Assembly: GCA_949299565.1 (NCBI GenBank)
Contig: OX437086.1
Coordinates: 228,919 to 292,918 of the forward strand
Reading direction: 5' to 3'
DNA: 64,000 nt
Source: an uncultured Bacillota bacterium
Lineage (GTDB): Bacteria; Bacillota_I; Bacilli_A; RFN20; CAG-826
A program made the translations under genes and the position numbers. The first letter of the stretch is position 1, and each line of letters begins with the position of its first letter. The notes below the pieces were generated by a model, which worked only from the letters and a program-made list of their open reading frames with translations, did not search any database and was not told the DNA's origin. Shown one piece after another: positions 15,948-25,580 of this stretch.

Positions 15948-16782
15948 ATCTGAGGCGCTTGTCATCGGAGCGGGGGCAGGTTTATCAACAGCCGCAGGCT
16001 TTGAATATGGAGGCTCATTCTTTTTAAAATACTTTCGTTATATGCACGATTTATACGGTTATGAAGACATGTATTCAGCTGGTTTTCATGATTTTAGCTC
16101 TAGTGAAGAGAAGTGGGGGTATTGGAGCAAAGCCATCTATCTAAATAGATATCAAAGAGGTCCGCAAAAATTGTATTTGGAACTTAAAAAGTTGTTGGCT
16201 GATAAAAATTATTTCATCATTACCACAAACGTTGATCATCAATTTCAGTTAGCGGGCTTTGACAAAGAAAGACTTCATTACACACAAGGTGATTATGGAC
16301 TTTTTCAATGCTCCGTGCCTTGTCACCAATTGACATATGATAATCAGACACAAATTTTGGAAATGATTCAAAACATTGATCCGATAACGCACAAAATACC
16401 CTCTTTTTTAGTTCCGCGTTGCCCGATATGCGGAAGCGAAATGGAGACGAACCTTCGCGTCGATGAACGCTTTGTTGAAGATAAAGGATGGCATGAAGCA
16501 CGGAAACGCTACCTTAGATTTTTAGAAGACAATCACAATAAGAAGGTTCTCTTTCTTGAGATAGGAGTCGGGTTTAATACACCGGGCATCATCAAATATC
16601 CTTTTTGGCAGATGATGATAGAAAACCCAAAATCCGTCTACGCTTGTTTAAACCACGAAACATCACATTTTCCGAGAGAAATTGAGGAACGCACGATTTT
16701 TATTAAGAACGACATTAAAGAAACACTGGAATTTATGTTATCTATTACCAGTTTTAAAGAAACGACAGGCAATTCCTGTTGA
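15910..16782 (+). CDS. SirTM-class sirtuin, protein ADP-ribosyltransferase
   Basis: Sirtuin-fold NAD-dependent enzyme of the SirTM class, which attaches ADP-ribose to a target instead of deacetylating it. Visible are the NAD loop GAGAGLSTAAG (20-30), TTNVDHQF with Asn107, and YTQGDYG, where Gln126 stands in the place of the catalytic His of ordinary sirtuins, the hallmark of this class. Four cysteines (134, 138, 171, 174) form a zinc site. Length is 290 residues. AAGGTG precedes the ATG at 15910. In known operons the target is a GcvH-like lipoyl carrier (GcvH-L) made with LplA2; neither gene is present here, so the target is unknown. Operon with the macrodomain gene. Confidence 0.9.
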   Translation: MSTLMQLKKAIDESEALVIGAGAGLSTAAGFEYGGSFFLKYFRYMHDLYGYEDMYSAGFHDFSSSEEKWGYWSKAIYLNRYQRGPQKLYLELKKLLADKNYFIITTNVDHQFQLAGFDKERLHYTQGDYGLFQCSVPCHQLTYDNQTQILEMIQNIDPITHKIPSFLVPRCPICGSEMETNLRVDERFVEDKGWHEARKRYLRFLEDNHNKKVLFLEIGVGFNTPGIIKYPFWQMMIENPKSVYACLNHETSHFPREIEERTIFIKNDIKETLEFMLSITSFKETTGNSC

Positions 16783-16912
16783 TTGCAATTATTAAAATCG
16801 CTAGATGCTAACGATATTTAGGATAATTTGTAAATAAAAGCAAAAAAAATAAAAAAATTCTTGAAACTCTTTTGTTGAACTATATATTGCGCCTATGAAG
16901 GAGATTTTAGAA

Positions 16913-18283
16913 ATGAAAAAACAATTTTTGCTCATTGGCAGCTCCACTTTTTTGCTTCTAGCAGGGTGCAACGGAGCGACAACATCGTCCCCGGTTTCTT
17001 CACCTGATGAAAGTTCAGAAGAAACGATTTCAAGCATCAGTGAAGAAGAACGTCTTGCCTCCGCTTTGTCAGCCTTGGGTGGATCCATTCGTCTAGAAGG
17101 AACCTCAGACTGGGCTCGCGAATTTCCCAATCCCTATTACTTATTGAACAACAACGATTTCACAAACGAAGACGTGATAAACATCACGCCTACAGCCTTT
17201 CAAGCCACTTATGATCGCGTTGTATCCGCCGAAGAAGATCCGGTCAGCGATCAACGTCTCGCCTATAAAAATGATGAAGGTTTAGCCTGCACAACATATG
17301 TTGCTTATGATGGTTCAACGCAGCTGACTCCTATCATAAACGATGGCGAGAGTTCGCTTTTCAGTGATGATTACGCGAATCCGTTTGCTTTTTTAACGGT
17401 TGATGATTTAGTTCCTACAGATGGCGGTTATAGCGTTTCCGGAGATTGGGCTTTAAAATTCTCTCACGTCGTTTTTGGGGAGAATTATAGTGGTTCGCTT
17501 CTTTTAACTCTCAATGAAGACGGGACTTCTTTTACCTCTATCCAAGGGAGTTTGAGCGCGCTTGAAGATTTTGTGAGCACCGGCGTTTATACCAAAGTTC
17601 AAATTGATGTGACTTTTACTTACACAATTAGTTATGAGCCCACAATCGATAGAAACGAATTTATCGGAACTGAAGATCAAACTCTTCAAGCGGTTTTAGA
17701 TAAGATGGCTGATGGCTTCGTCTTCTCAATTCTTTCCGATGGAGATGTGAGTTTGTCCACTTATTTTGACGGCGACAGCGCTCTTTTCCAAATGATGATG
17801 CCCGGTGCGACTGAAGCAAATTATTTTGATATGTATTTATATCCGAATGCTGAAGGAACAATGGATTTAGCGTGGTGCAACATGGATGAAAATACATATG
17901 AACTCTACTGGGAAGAAAACGACCCATCATACACTGAAATGTATTTTGAAAAGGTCGACTATGGATTTTTGACGGGAGATATTGTTGGTCTTTCTTCCAC
18001 GGTTTTCACTCTTGGCACAGATAATCTATATCATCCAGTGGAGGGCGCTCTCCGATATATAGGGAGTATCATCCCTGGCATCTATGATGCATTAGGTTTA
18101 ACAAGTTATGATGATTTCCGTTACCAATGCACGTCGATGACGTTGAATATGGTTGATGAAACGACATTAGAAATGGATTTTCAATCTAGTTACGGAAGTC
18201 CGACCGTGACAACCGTCAGCGCTTCTTTCCGTTTCTCAGAAATTGGAACAGCGACTCTTCCTTATACTCCGACTCTCCCTTAA
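16913..18283 (+). CDS. large lipoprotein of unknown function
   Basis: A 456-residue lipoprotein with signal peptide MKKQFLLIGSSTFLLLAGC (Cys19) and a short Ser/Glu/Thr spacer (about 20-45). The body is acidic and strongly beta-patterned, with many Tyr, Thr, Asp and Ser. Two regions with a similar tone (about 60-245 and 265-450) may be repeated domains, but I cannot prove a repeat by eye. I recognise no family. A TATATT -10 box (about 16880) and a GAAGGAG ribosome site precede the ATG at 16913. It has its own promoter, so it need not belong to the upstream sirtuin operon. Confidence 0.7.
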   Translation: MKKQFLLIGSSTFLLLAGCNGATTSSPVSSPDESSEETISSISEEERLASALSALGGSIRLEGTSDWAREFPNPYYLLNNNDFTNEDVINITPTAFQATYDRVVSAEEDPVSDQRLAYKNDEGLACTTYVAYDGSTQLTPIINDGESSLFSDDYANPFAFLTVDDLVPTDGGYSVSGDWALKFSHVVFGENYSGSLLLTLNEDGTSFTSIQGSLSALEDFVSTGVYTKVQIDVTFTYTISYEPTIDRNEFIGTEDQTLQAVLDKMADGFVFSILSDGDVSLSTYFDGDSALFQMMMPGATEANYFDMYLYPNAEGTMDLAWCNMDENTYELYWEENDPSYTEMYFEKVDYGFLTGDIVGLSSTVFTLGTDNLYHPVEGALRYIGSIIPGIYDALGLTSYDDFRYQCTSMTLNMVDETTLEMDFQSSYGSPTVTTVSASFRFSEIGTATLPYTPTLP

Positions 18284-18367
18284 GAAATAAAAAAGTTAAG
18301 TTGGAGCACACTATAAGATAGAAAAGCTTTTTTCTACGTGCCATATTGATTAAAGACGGAGGTTTTT

Positions 18368-19369
18368 ATGAACGAAAAGAAAATTTCTGGAACTGGCGGT
18401 GACCATTATCTTCCTTATGAGGAGCGGGCCGGAAATGAGTCGATTGTTTATTTCACACGCGACTTGTCTTCAGCTGGCTTAGAAAAAATCTATCAAAAAA
18501 TTTCGAGTGAGATTAGAGGACGAGTAGCAATCAAGCTTCATACCGGCGAGCCTCACGGACCAAACATCATCCCTCATGCTTGGGTTGAAAATTTGGTCAA
18601 AAAAGAACTGCCGAATGCTCATATCGTTGAAACCAACACCTATTATGAAGGCGGACGTTATGTGACAGAAGACCATCGCAAAACATTAGCCATCAATGGT
18701 TGGGATTTTTGCCCCGTTGACATAACTGATGAAGATGGAGTTGCCTATCTCCCAATCAAAAACGGAAAGTGGTTTAAAGAAATGGCGGTAGGACAAAACC
18801 TTCTCAACTACGATTCGCTTTTGGTGCTTACGCATTTTAAAGGACATGCGATGGGCGGTTTTGGCGGCTCTGACAAAAACATCGGAATCGGTTGCGCTGA
18901 TGGGCGAATCGGCAAAGCAATGATTCACACTATCCCCGGTTCTTCTAATATGTGGAGTATTGCGCAAGAGGAATTTATGGAGCGGATGACAGAATCAGCC
19001 AAAGCGATCGTCGATCATTTTGCTCCTCATATCAGTTTCATCAATGTCTTACGCAATATGTCCGTCTCTTGCGACTGCGAAGGCGTTGCGGCAGAGCCTG
19101 TTGTTACGCCAAACATTGGCATCCTCGCTTCTTTAGACATTTTGGCGATTGATCAAGCTTCCGTAGATCTTGTCTACGCTTTGAAAGAAGATGAGCGGCA
19201 TGCTCTTGTGGAGCGAATCGAATCGCGACACGGTCTCCGTCAGTTGACTTATATGAAGGAATTAGGAATGGGCAACGATCGTTATGTTCTCATCGATTTA
19301 GATAACGATGAAAAGCGTATTCTTCCTTCGTTTGCAGTCAAAGACGTCAAGCCCTTCGTTAAAGACTAA
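18368..19369 (+). CDS. DUF362 domain protein
   Basis: A 333-residue protein of the DUF362 family. Family members are often described as iron-sulfur related, but no member's reaction is clear enough to transfer. Visible hallmarks are VAIKLHTGEP near residue 56, ETNTYYEGGRYVTEDHRKT near 87-105, and the glycine-rich HFKGHAMGGFGGSDKNIGIGCA stretch near 157-178. No ferredoxin-type Cys cluster follows. The C-terminal part has CDCEGVAAEPVVTPNIGILAS. The GGAGG site lies 5 nt before the ATG. A terminator follows the stop, so it is monocistronic. Confidence 0.85.
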   Translation: MNEKKISGTGGDHYLPYEERAGNESIVYFTRDLSSAGLEKIYQKISSEIRGRVAIKLHTGEPHGPNIIPHAWVENLVKKELPNAHIVETNTYYEGGRYVTEDHRKTLAINGWDFCPVDITDEDGVAYLPIKNGKWFKEMAVGQNLLNYDSLLVLTHFKGHAMGGFGGSDKNIGIGCADGRIGKAMIHTIPGSSNMWSIAQEEFMERMTESAKAIVDHFAPHISFINVLRNMSVSCDCEGVAAEPVVTPNIGILASLDILAIDQASVDLVYALKEDERHALVERIESRHGLRQLTYMKELGMGNDRYVLIDLDNDEKRILPSFAVKDVKPFVKD

Positions 19370-19383
19370 GAAAGCAGAATTAC

Positions 19384-19412
19384 AAGCGTCTCTAAAAATG
19401 GAGACGCTTTTT
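19384..19412 (+). terminator. Rho-independent terminator after the DUF362 gene
   Basis: An AGCGTCTC / GAGACGCT stem with a short A-rich loop is followed directly by a run of T. It separates the DUF362 gene from the small membrane protein gene. Confidence 0.85.
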
Positions 19413-19457
19413 TACTAGTTTAAAAGGCGTAAAATAAAAAATAGGAGGAAAGAGAAA

Positions 19458-19871
19458 ATGATCAGTCGCTTGATTCACATTATCTTTCATTTGGGGAAAG
19501 TCTTAACTGCAAACGGCAAAAGGCGTTTTTGGTATTCTTTATATCACATCATTTTGATGGCGATTGCTTGCGGTCTTTTTTACTACGCTTATTGGTTCGT
19601 TAGTTACAACGAAATCATTCTCGAAACATCGGGACTTGGAATTTACGTCGGTTATATCATTGCGATGATTGTAGCAGCAATCGTCGGTTTATATTGCGTC
19701 ATCGAGGGCGTGTTAGCCCAGGTTGTGACTTTTATCACGTCGTTTATTGGAATCTTCATCCCGGAACAGCATCTCTTTAACTTCTTAGCTTTCCTTATAT
19801 CTGGCGCGACTGTGGCTGTTTTAGGGTATGTGGTTTATTACATTGTGATGAACACAGGACTTATTGCTTAA
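19458..19871 (+). CDS. small integral membrane protein, unknown function
   Basis: A 137-residue protein with about four membrane helices: YHIILMAIACGLFYYAYWFV, IYVGYIIAMIVAAIVGLYCVI, LAQVVTFITSFIGIFI and FLISGATVAVLGYVVYYIVM. A short basic N-terminus suggests it begins in the cytoplasm. I recognise no family. A TAAAAT -10 box (about 19431) and a GGAGGAAAG ribosome site precede the ATG, so it has its own transcript, ended by the bidirectional terminator after it. Confidence 0.65.
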   Translation: MISRLIHIIFHLGKVLTANGKRRFWYSLYHIILMAIACGLFYYAYWFVSYNEIILETSGLGIYVGYIIAMIVAAIVGLYCVIEGVLAQVVTFITSFIGIFIPEQHLFNFLAFLISGATVAVLGYVVYYIVMNTGLIA

Positions 19872-19890
19872 TTAAAAACGAGAAATAAAA

Positions 19891-19912
19891 AACGGCTGGA
19901 GTTCCAGCCGTT
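19891..19912. terminator. bidirectional terminator between membrane protein gene and eno
   Basis: A perfect 10-bp stem AACGGCTGGA / TCCAGCCGTT with a GT centre is followed by TTTT on the plus strand. It is preceded by AAATAAAA, which gives the U-run on the minus strand. It can end both the upstream gene and the convergent eno transcript. Confidence 0.85.
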
Positions 19913-19930
19913 TTATTATCTCAACTTTTC

Positions 19931-21295
<1,365 letters not shown>

Positions 21296-21392
21296 AACAT
21301 ACTCTTCGTTCTTCTCTACAAGCGAGTATGGAAATCTAATGATTGCGGGATAAAACGCAAAAAGAGAACAAAAAAGTGTATAATCAAAAGGC

Positions 21393-22328
21393 ATGAATGA
21401 ACGTTTGATTTACGCACGTTATTTTCTCAAAAACCTGCCAGGCGCTTTGAATGAACGCTTGTTTCATCATTCTCGCAAGATAGAAGGTTTTTCCGGCGAG
21501 AAGCTATTGTTAAAAGAAGGAGCTTCAATAATTGAAAAAGCTATTCTTGATGAAAAACCATGTGCGCTTATTCGTCTTGGCGGCTCTGAACTGAGCGGTC
21601 TTAACGGATACGAGAAAAAAAGGCTAGGTTTTAAAAAGAGTTATAAGGAAAAGACGCGTTGGGCAATGCAAGTCAGAGCGGGTTATTATCCCACTGATGA
21701 TGAGAGCTTGGACCAATATGCGGTGAAATTATTGAAAACAGCCTCTGAAGCTGATTTATTCGCGGTAATGGCCTTTCACATGGAGGATTATTTTATTGCC
21801 CGTTATTTTTCACATCTTAAGCGTCTCAATTCAATGTCTTTGGAACCGCTTTTGGGCTTTTATACGCATGCTTTAGCAGGGAAAAACGTCTTGGTTATCA
21901 CCTCGTTTCCTGCTGAAGTAAAAGAACAATATGCAAAAAAAGACAAGCTTTTTGTAGGCAATAATTCGATTTTGCCGTCGTTTAACTTAGAAGTTATCAA
22001 AGCCCCGTCTTCAAACGGAGAACGTAAACAATTTATGGATGTCAGCTTTTTTGCTGAATTAGAGAAAACGAAAGAAAAAATGAAAGCTTCAAAGGCGGAA
22101 ATTGTTTTGATTGCTGCCGGAGCTTATAGTCCGTTTCTTGCTGTTGAGGCCAAAAGAGAAGGAAAAGTAGGTCTTCAGATTGGCGGATCTTTACAAACAC
22201 TATTTGGTATTATCGGAAAAAGATGGGAAAATAGAGAACATGTTAAGCGATGGATTAATGACTCTTGGATTCATCCGCGGCAAAAGATAGTTGGTTATGA
22301 AAAAATCGACGGGGGAGCTTACTGGTGA
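21393..22328 (+). CDS. GT-D-like glycosyltransferase-family protein of a polysaccharide cluster
   Basis: A 311-residue soluble protein. ALIRLGGSELSGLNG (about 57-71) resembles the IRxGDGE start of GT-D-fold (DUF1792-type) glycosyltransferases, and IVLIAAGAYSPFLAVEAKREGKVGLQIGGSLQTLFGI near the end resembles their conserved C-terminal half. The Asp of the usual RxGDGE motif is Gly-Ser-Glu here, so activity is uncertain. It is first in the cluster, 8 nt after a TATAAT box and without a ribosome site, and it overlaps the polymerase-like gene by 4 nt. Sugar substrate unknown. Confidence 0.6.
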   Translation: MNERLIYARYFLKNLPGALNERLFHHSRKIEGFSGEKLLLKEGASIIEKAILDEKPCALIRLGGSELSGLNGYEKKRLGFKKSYKEKTRWAMQVRAGYYPTDDESLDQYAVKLLKTASEADLFAVMAFHMEDYFIARYFSHLKRLNSMSLEPLLGFYTHALAGKNVLVITSFPAEVKEQYAKKDKLFVGNNSILPSFNLEVIKAPSSNGERKQFMDVSFFAELEKTKEKMKASKAEIVLIAAGAYSPFLAVEAKREGKVGLQIGGSLQTLFGIIGKRWENREHVKRWINDSWIHPRQKIVGYEKIDGGAYW

Positions 22329-23767
22329 AAAGTAAAGTGCGGTTACCGAAAGGAAAAGAGTGGTTGTCGCTTTTCCTTTATCTATTCATTTTTCTATTAG
22401 GGTTCGACTTTTTAGGTTCAAGCAATAACTTGATTTTCTTAGCCTTTGGGCTCCTTTTGCTCATTGTTTTTGTTTTCTTTCATAATCAAAAGGAAAAGAA
22501 AGAGGAAACAAAAGAAGCACTCATTCTAATTGTTCCCTTTTTGATTTTTGCTATTTTCATCTCCTTTTCTAATTTTTGGTTCCATTTGTATGACGGATCT
22601 ATCGTTACGAGTTTAGCGTCCTTCGTTTACATGAATTCAATTTTCTTCTTAGGATATGTTAGTTCTAAGCATCAAGAGATTAAGGGGCGTTATCTCCTTT
22701 TCGCTTTCATGAGTGGGATTTTCCTTTTAACTCTTGTTTCATATCTTGCCATGATTTCTTCATACGGCTTTTTTCATCCGTGGATTCATCGCGGTGAAGT
22801 TTATTACTACGACGGCATCGCTTATTCATTAGCTGATGAAACCTTAATGCTTTATGGATTTCAACTTGAGACCATGAGTGTAGAGTATGCGCTTCTTCCG
22901 CCTTTTCTCCTTGCTTCTTCCTTATTCGCGTTATTTTTCGTTTCGCTAAAGAAAGATAAATCGCTTTTCATCTTCCTTTTGATAAACGGAGCGTTTGGAT
23001 TTTGGGTTCTGCTCAACTATTTTGAGAAATATTCTCTTCTTCTTTTCCTTGTTTTAGGTGTTATTTGTCTTCTTGTTCGCCTTTTCTATCATCCGAAGGA
23101 AAAAATTAAACGTTACGAAAAAATCAGTTATTGGACAGTCGTTGGCGTCCTCTTTTGCCTTTTGACGATGGTTTTCGTGATTGCTCTTTTAGGAAACGAT
23201 GTTTATTTAAGCAATAGCGTCATTCGTTTAATTTTCGATAATGGTCGTTTGATGCATCCGATAAATTCAATCATTAATGCGGCTGGTGGCTTTAATGGTA
23301 ATCGTGGATTTTTATCTTCCTTACTCGGCCTCCTTTTTGGTCTTAATCCATATATCGATTCGTATAACGGGGGACTTCAATTTTCCTATTCCTATTTCGG
23401 CTTCCCTAATAATGACATCGTGAGTTGGAACAATTTAAATTTAAGGTCTTTTGAATTCATGGTTTTTCAAGAAGGCGGAATCTTCGCCTTCCTTTCTTTC
23501 GTGAGTTTAATTTTTGTTGCCGTCTATCTTTTACGAAAGAAAATTGTTACTTTCCACGACCGTAACTTCTATAGTGTTTTAACGATTATTCTTTTCACTT
23601 ATCTATGCTATCAAACGTTGTCCGCGGATAATTTCCCTCTTATCCGCTCATCGCTTTCTTATATCAGCGCATTTCACCTTAATTCTTTCTTTCTTGGTAT
23701 CGTTTTCTTCTTATCCTACGGCGCGCGAAGGAAAGACCTTGATGCAATGACGGAGGCTACAAAATGA
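22325..23767 (+). CDS. Wzy/O-antigen-ligase-like polysaccharide membrane protein
   Basis: A 480-residue membrane protein with about ten to twelve hydrophobic segments and long extracellular loops in the second half, for example around residues 290-375 with the INSIINAAGGFNGNRGFL and LNPYIDSYNGGLQFSYSYFG regions. This topology fits polymerases or ligases that act on lipid-linked sugar chains outside the membrane. There is no sharp sequence signature, so the call rests on topology and on its neighbours. It starts with GTG, overlapping the previous gene (GTGA), and overlaps the following lipoprotein gene by 4 nt. Confidence 0.65.
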   Translation: MKSKVRLPKGKEWLSLFLYLFIFLLGFDFLGSSNNLIFLAFGLLLLIVFVFFHNQKEKKEETKEALILIVPFLIFAIFISFSNFWFHLYDGSIVTSLASFVYMNSIFFLGYVSSKHQEIKGRYLLFAFMSGIFLLTLVSYLAMISSYGFFHPWIHRGEVYYYDGIAYSLADETLMLYGFQLETMSVEYALLPPFLLASSLFALFFVSLKKDKSLFIFLLINGAFGFWVLLNYFEKYSLLLFLVLGVICLLVRLFYHPKEKIKRYEKISYWTVVGVLFCLLTMVFVIALLGNDVYLSNSVIRLIFDNGRLMHPINSIINAAGGFNGNRGFLSSLLGLLFGLNPYIDSYNGGLQFSYSYFGFPNNDIVSWNNLNLRSFEFMVFQEGGIFAFLSFVSLIFVAVYLLRKKIVTFHDRNFYSVLTIILFTYLCYQTLSADNFPLIRSSLSYISAFHLNSFFLGIVFFLSYGARRKDLDAMTEATK

Positions 23768-24672
23768 AAAAGAAGATTAGTTTAATATTCATCGCGTGTT
23801 CATTTTTTGCCCTCACGTCTTGCTTTTCTCGCATCAATGAAACATTTGATTCGGGAGAATATTTAAATGGAGAAATAGGAGACCTTTATTACCATCGTTC
23901 CGACTTTTCTGACGTGACTTCATTAGGCGAGACCACAATTGATTCTTCTCTATATTGGAACGGCATCTGCTTTGGTGACTATACTTCAACTTTAGAAGGA
24001 TATAACGATCATCAAGGCTTAAATAGTAGGGCTCCCGAAGTGTTGAATTATCGAATGCCGAATGGCGAGATTGTCACTTTAGATGAAGCCACATACACGA
24101 TCGACGATCAGCCGAACGCTTCTTCCTTTATCGGACGAGATTTCGGGCGTACGAAGTGTTTGGCTGAAATTTCCGATGATTTTAAAAAAGCGGGAATTGT
24201 TTCTAAATTGTATGATGGACAACTCCTTTGTTACACTCATCACTCTGAAGCTTTCCTTTGCCTTGATCAAAACGGAATTAATTTCTCATTCCCCAAAACG
24301 ATGGAAGAAGGAGAAACTGTTCTTTTCGTTTTGAGAGGAGGATCGAATATCGGAACTAGAAGACAAGTTGTTTTGGATTTGAACTTAGAGTTTTTCTACG
24401 AAGAGGCAGGGAACGTTGTCTCTTACAAAGTGATCGCGGACGATGTTTATATTCCGACCGATGCCGGCGGCGACTTCCCGACTTTCTTTGGCTTTTCTTT
24501 AGAGGAAGCGGGCTTGTCATCTAAAGGTATCATCGGAGTTGGATTATCTTTCTCAGATTTCCGGGATTTAAGTTTTGACGGAGAAGAAAGCATATTAGAT
24601 GATGAAAAAGATGGCAATCACTTCGGACTGCTCACTTATGAAATAATGTTTCCGGATTCTACTTGGAATTAG
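23764..24672 (+). CDS. lipoprotein in polysaccharide cluster, unknown function
   Basis: A 302-residue lipoprotein with signal peptide KKKISLIFIACSFFALTSC (Cys20). There is no Ser-rich spacer, unlike the other lipoproteins here. The mature part is acidic, rich in Tyr, Phe, Asp and Gly, and reads as beta-strands separated by loops. I recognise no family. Its ATGA overlap with the Wzy-like gene shows it is made with it, so it probably helps handle or anchor the surface polymer. Its 3' end overlaps the convergent ATP-grasp gene by 14 nt. Confidence 0.65.
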   Translation: MKKKISLIFIACSFFALTSCFSRINETFDSGEYLNGEIGDLYYHRSDFSDVTSLGETTIDSSLYWNGICFGDYTSTLEGYNDHQGLNSRAPEVLNYRMPNGEIVTLDEATYTIDDQPNASSFIGRDFGRTKCLAEISDDFKKAGIVSKLYDGQLLCYTHHSEAFLCLDQNGINFSFPKTMEEGETVLFVLRGGSNIGTRRQVVLDLNLEFFYEEAGNVVSYKVIADDVYIPTDAGGDFPTFFGFSLEEAGLSSKGIIGVGLSFSDFRDLSFDGEESILDDEKDGNHFGLLTYEIMFPDSTWN

Positions 24673-25573
24673 GTAGATACTCGCTTATATCCAGCCATTC
24701 TCCTTGTTCAAAATCAGCCTCATCATCGTCGAAACGGAGAGTTCCTTTCGCGGGTGTGAAGGTAAATTCGTTGAAATAAATATGGTTGTTGATATCGAAG
24801 AAATCGATGCGGACGAAAGGGAAAGGTTTCGCTAAAGTCTCAGCCACATAAATCATTTCTTGAAAATTATCGGGTCTCGTAGGTGGTATTTGACTGGCAG
24901 TCCAGCCATTGAATTGAGAAGCAGGGAAGGGCGACCAGTCAATGTAGAATTGGTTGTAATGGATATCCTTTCCGCGACCCACGACGACATAAAGATTTTT
25001 GGCTTTTCCGTTGAAGCAATGAATTTTATATTCAATCGGAAGTTCACTTTCGCCAAGGCGTTTTTCAATAATTAGTTGGCGAGCGACAGCGCTATAATGA
25101 CGTTCTAATGTCAATTCACCATAGTCAGTTTGAAGCCATTTTTCGATTTTGTTTGAAGCTTCTCGATGATTTATTTTATCTTTATCGTCCACTAAATAGT
25201 TGAAACCAGAAGCGTGATTGCATTTAATGATGAAAGAACGAGGCAGGCGCTCGAAATGAATGTCAGCGTAATGACGATAAGGCCCCCACGCCGGAATCAA
25301 ATAATCTTGAAAGCCGTGATTGCGGACATAATCGCGCCCGCCGAAACGAGAAGCGCAATAAGAGACTAATGGCATTTTCGGATAAACAAAGAGACGCAAA
25401 TATTGCAATTTTTCAGTATAGCGAACCGGTTTTTGAAGATTTAAGCGATGATGTGTAATGTAGCGATATTGTCCCTTTACAAAGGTTACCGGCGCGCATT
25501 TTTTAAGGATTTTGGCAAAAGGATAAACGAAAGCCCGTTTGATTTTATTTTCGTGGAGATTCGGATTGGCCAT
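24659..25573 (-). CDS. TupA-like ATP-grasp protein, polysaccharide biosynthesis
   Basis: A 304-residue protein of the ATP-grasp TupA family; TupA makes the teichuronopeptide of alkaliphilic bacilli, and relatives occur in many exopolysaccharide clusters. Conserved parts are PVRYTEKLQYLRLF, the PRSFIIKCNHASGFNYLV segment with Lys and His, QLIIEKRLGE (ATP-binding strand), PIEYKIHCFNGKAKNLYVVVGR and VRIDFFDINNHIYFNEFTFTPAKG with the metal-binding Asp, Asn and Glu. It probably joins an amino acid or amine to a sugar chain. The ATG at 25573 lies just past the stop of the upstream gene; a TTG at 25597 would overlap it. Confidence 0.85.
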   Translation of the reverse strand: MANPNLHENKIKRAFVYPFAKILKKCAPVTFVKGQYRYITHHRLNLQKPVRYTEKLQYLRLFVYPKMPLVSYCASRFGGRDYVRNHGFQDYLIPAWGPYRHYADIHFERLPRSFIIKCNHASGFNYLVDDKDKINHREASNKIEKWLQTDYGELTLERHYSAVARQLIIEKRLGESELPIEYKIHCFNGKAKNLYVVVGRGKDIHYNQFYIDWSPFPASQFNGWTASQIPPTRPDNFQEMIYVAETLAKPFPFVRIDFFDINNHIYFNEFTFTPAKGTLRFDDDEADFEQGEWLDISEYLPNSK

Positions 25574-25580
25574 ATCGAAA

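Noticed and set aside
16767-16781. Terminator after the SirTM gene (ACAGG-caatt-CCTGT)
   Set aside because: The stem is only 5 bp, overlaps the stop codon and has no T-run behind it.
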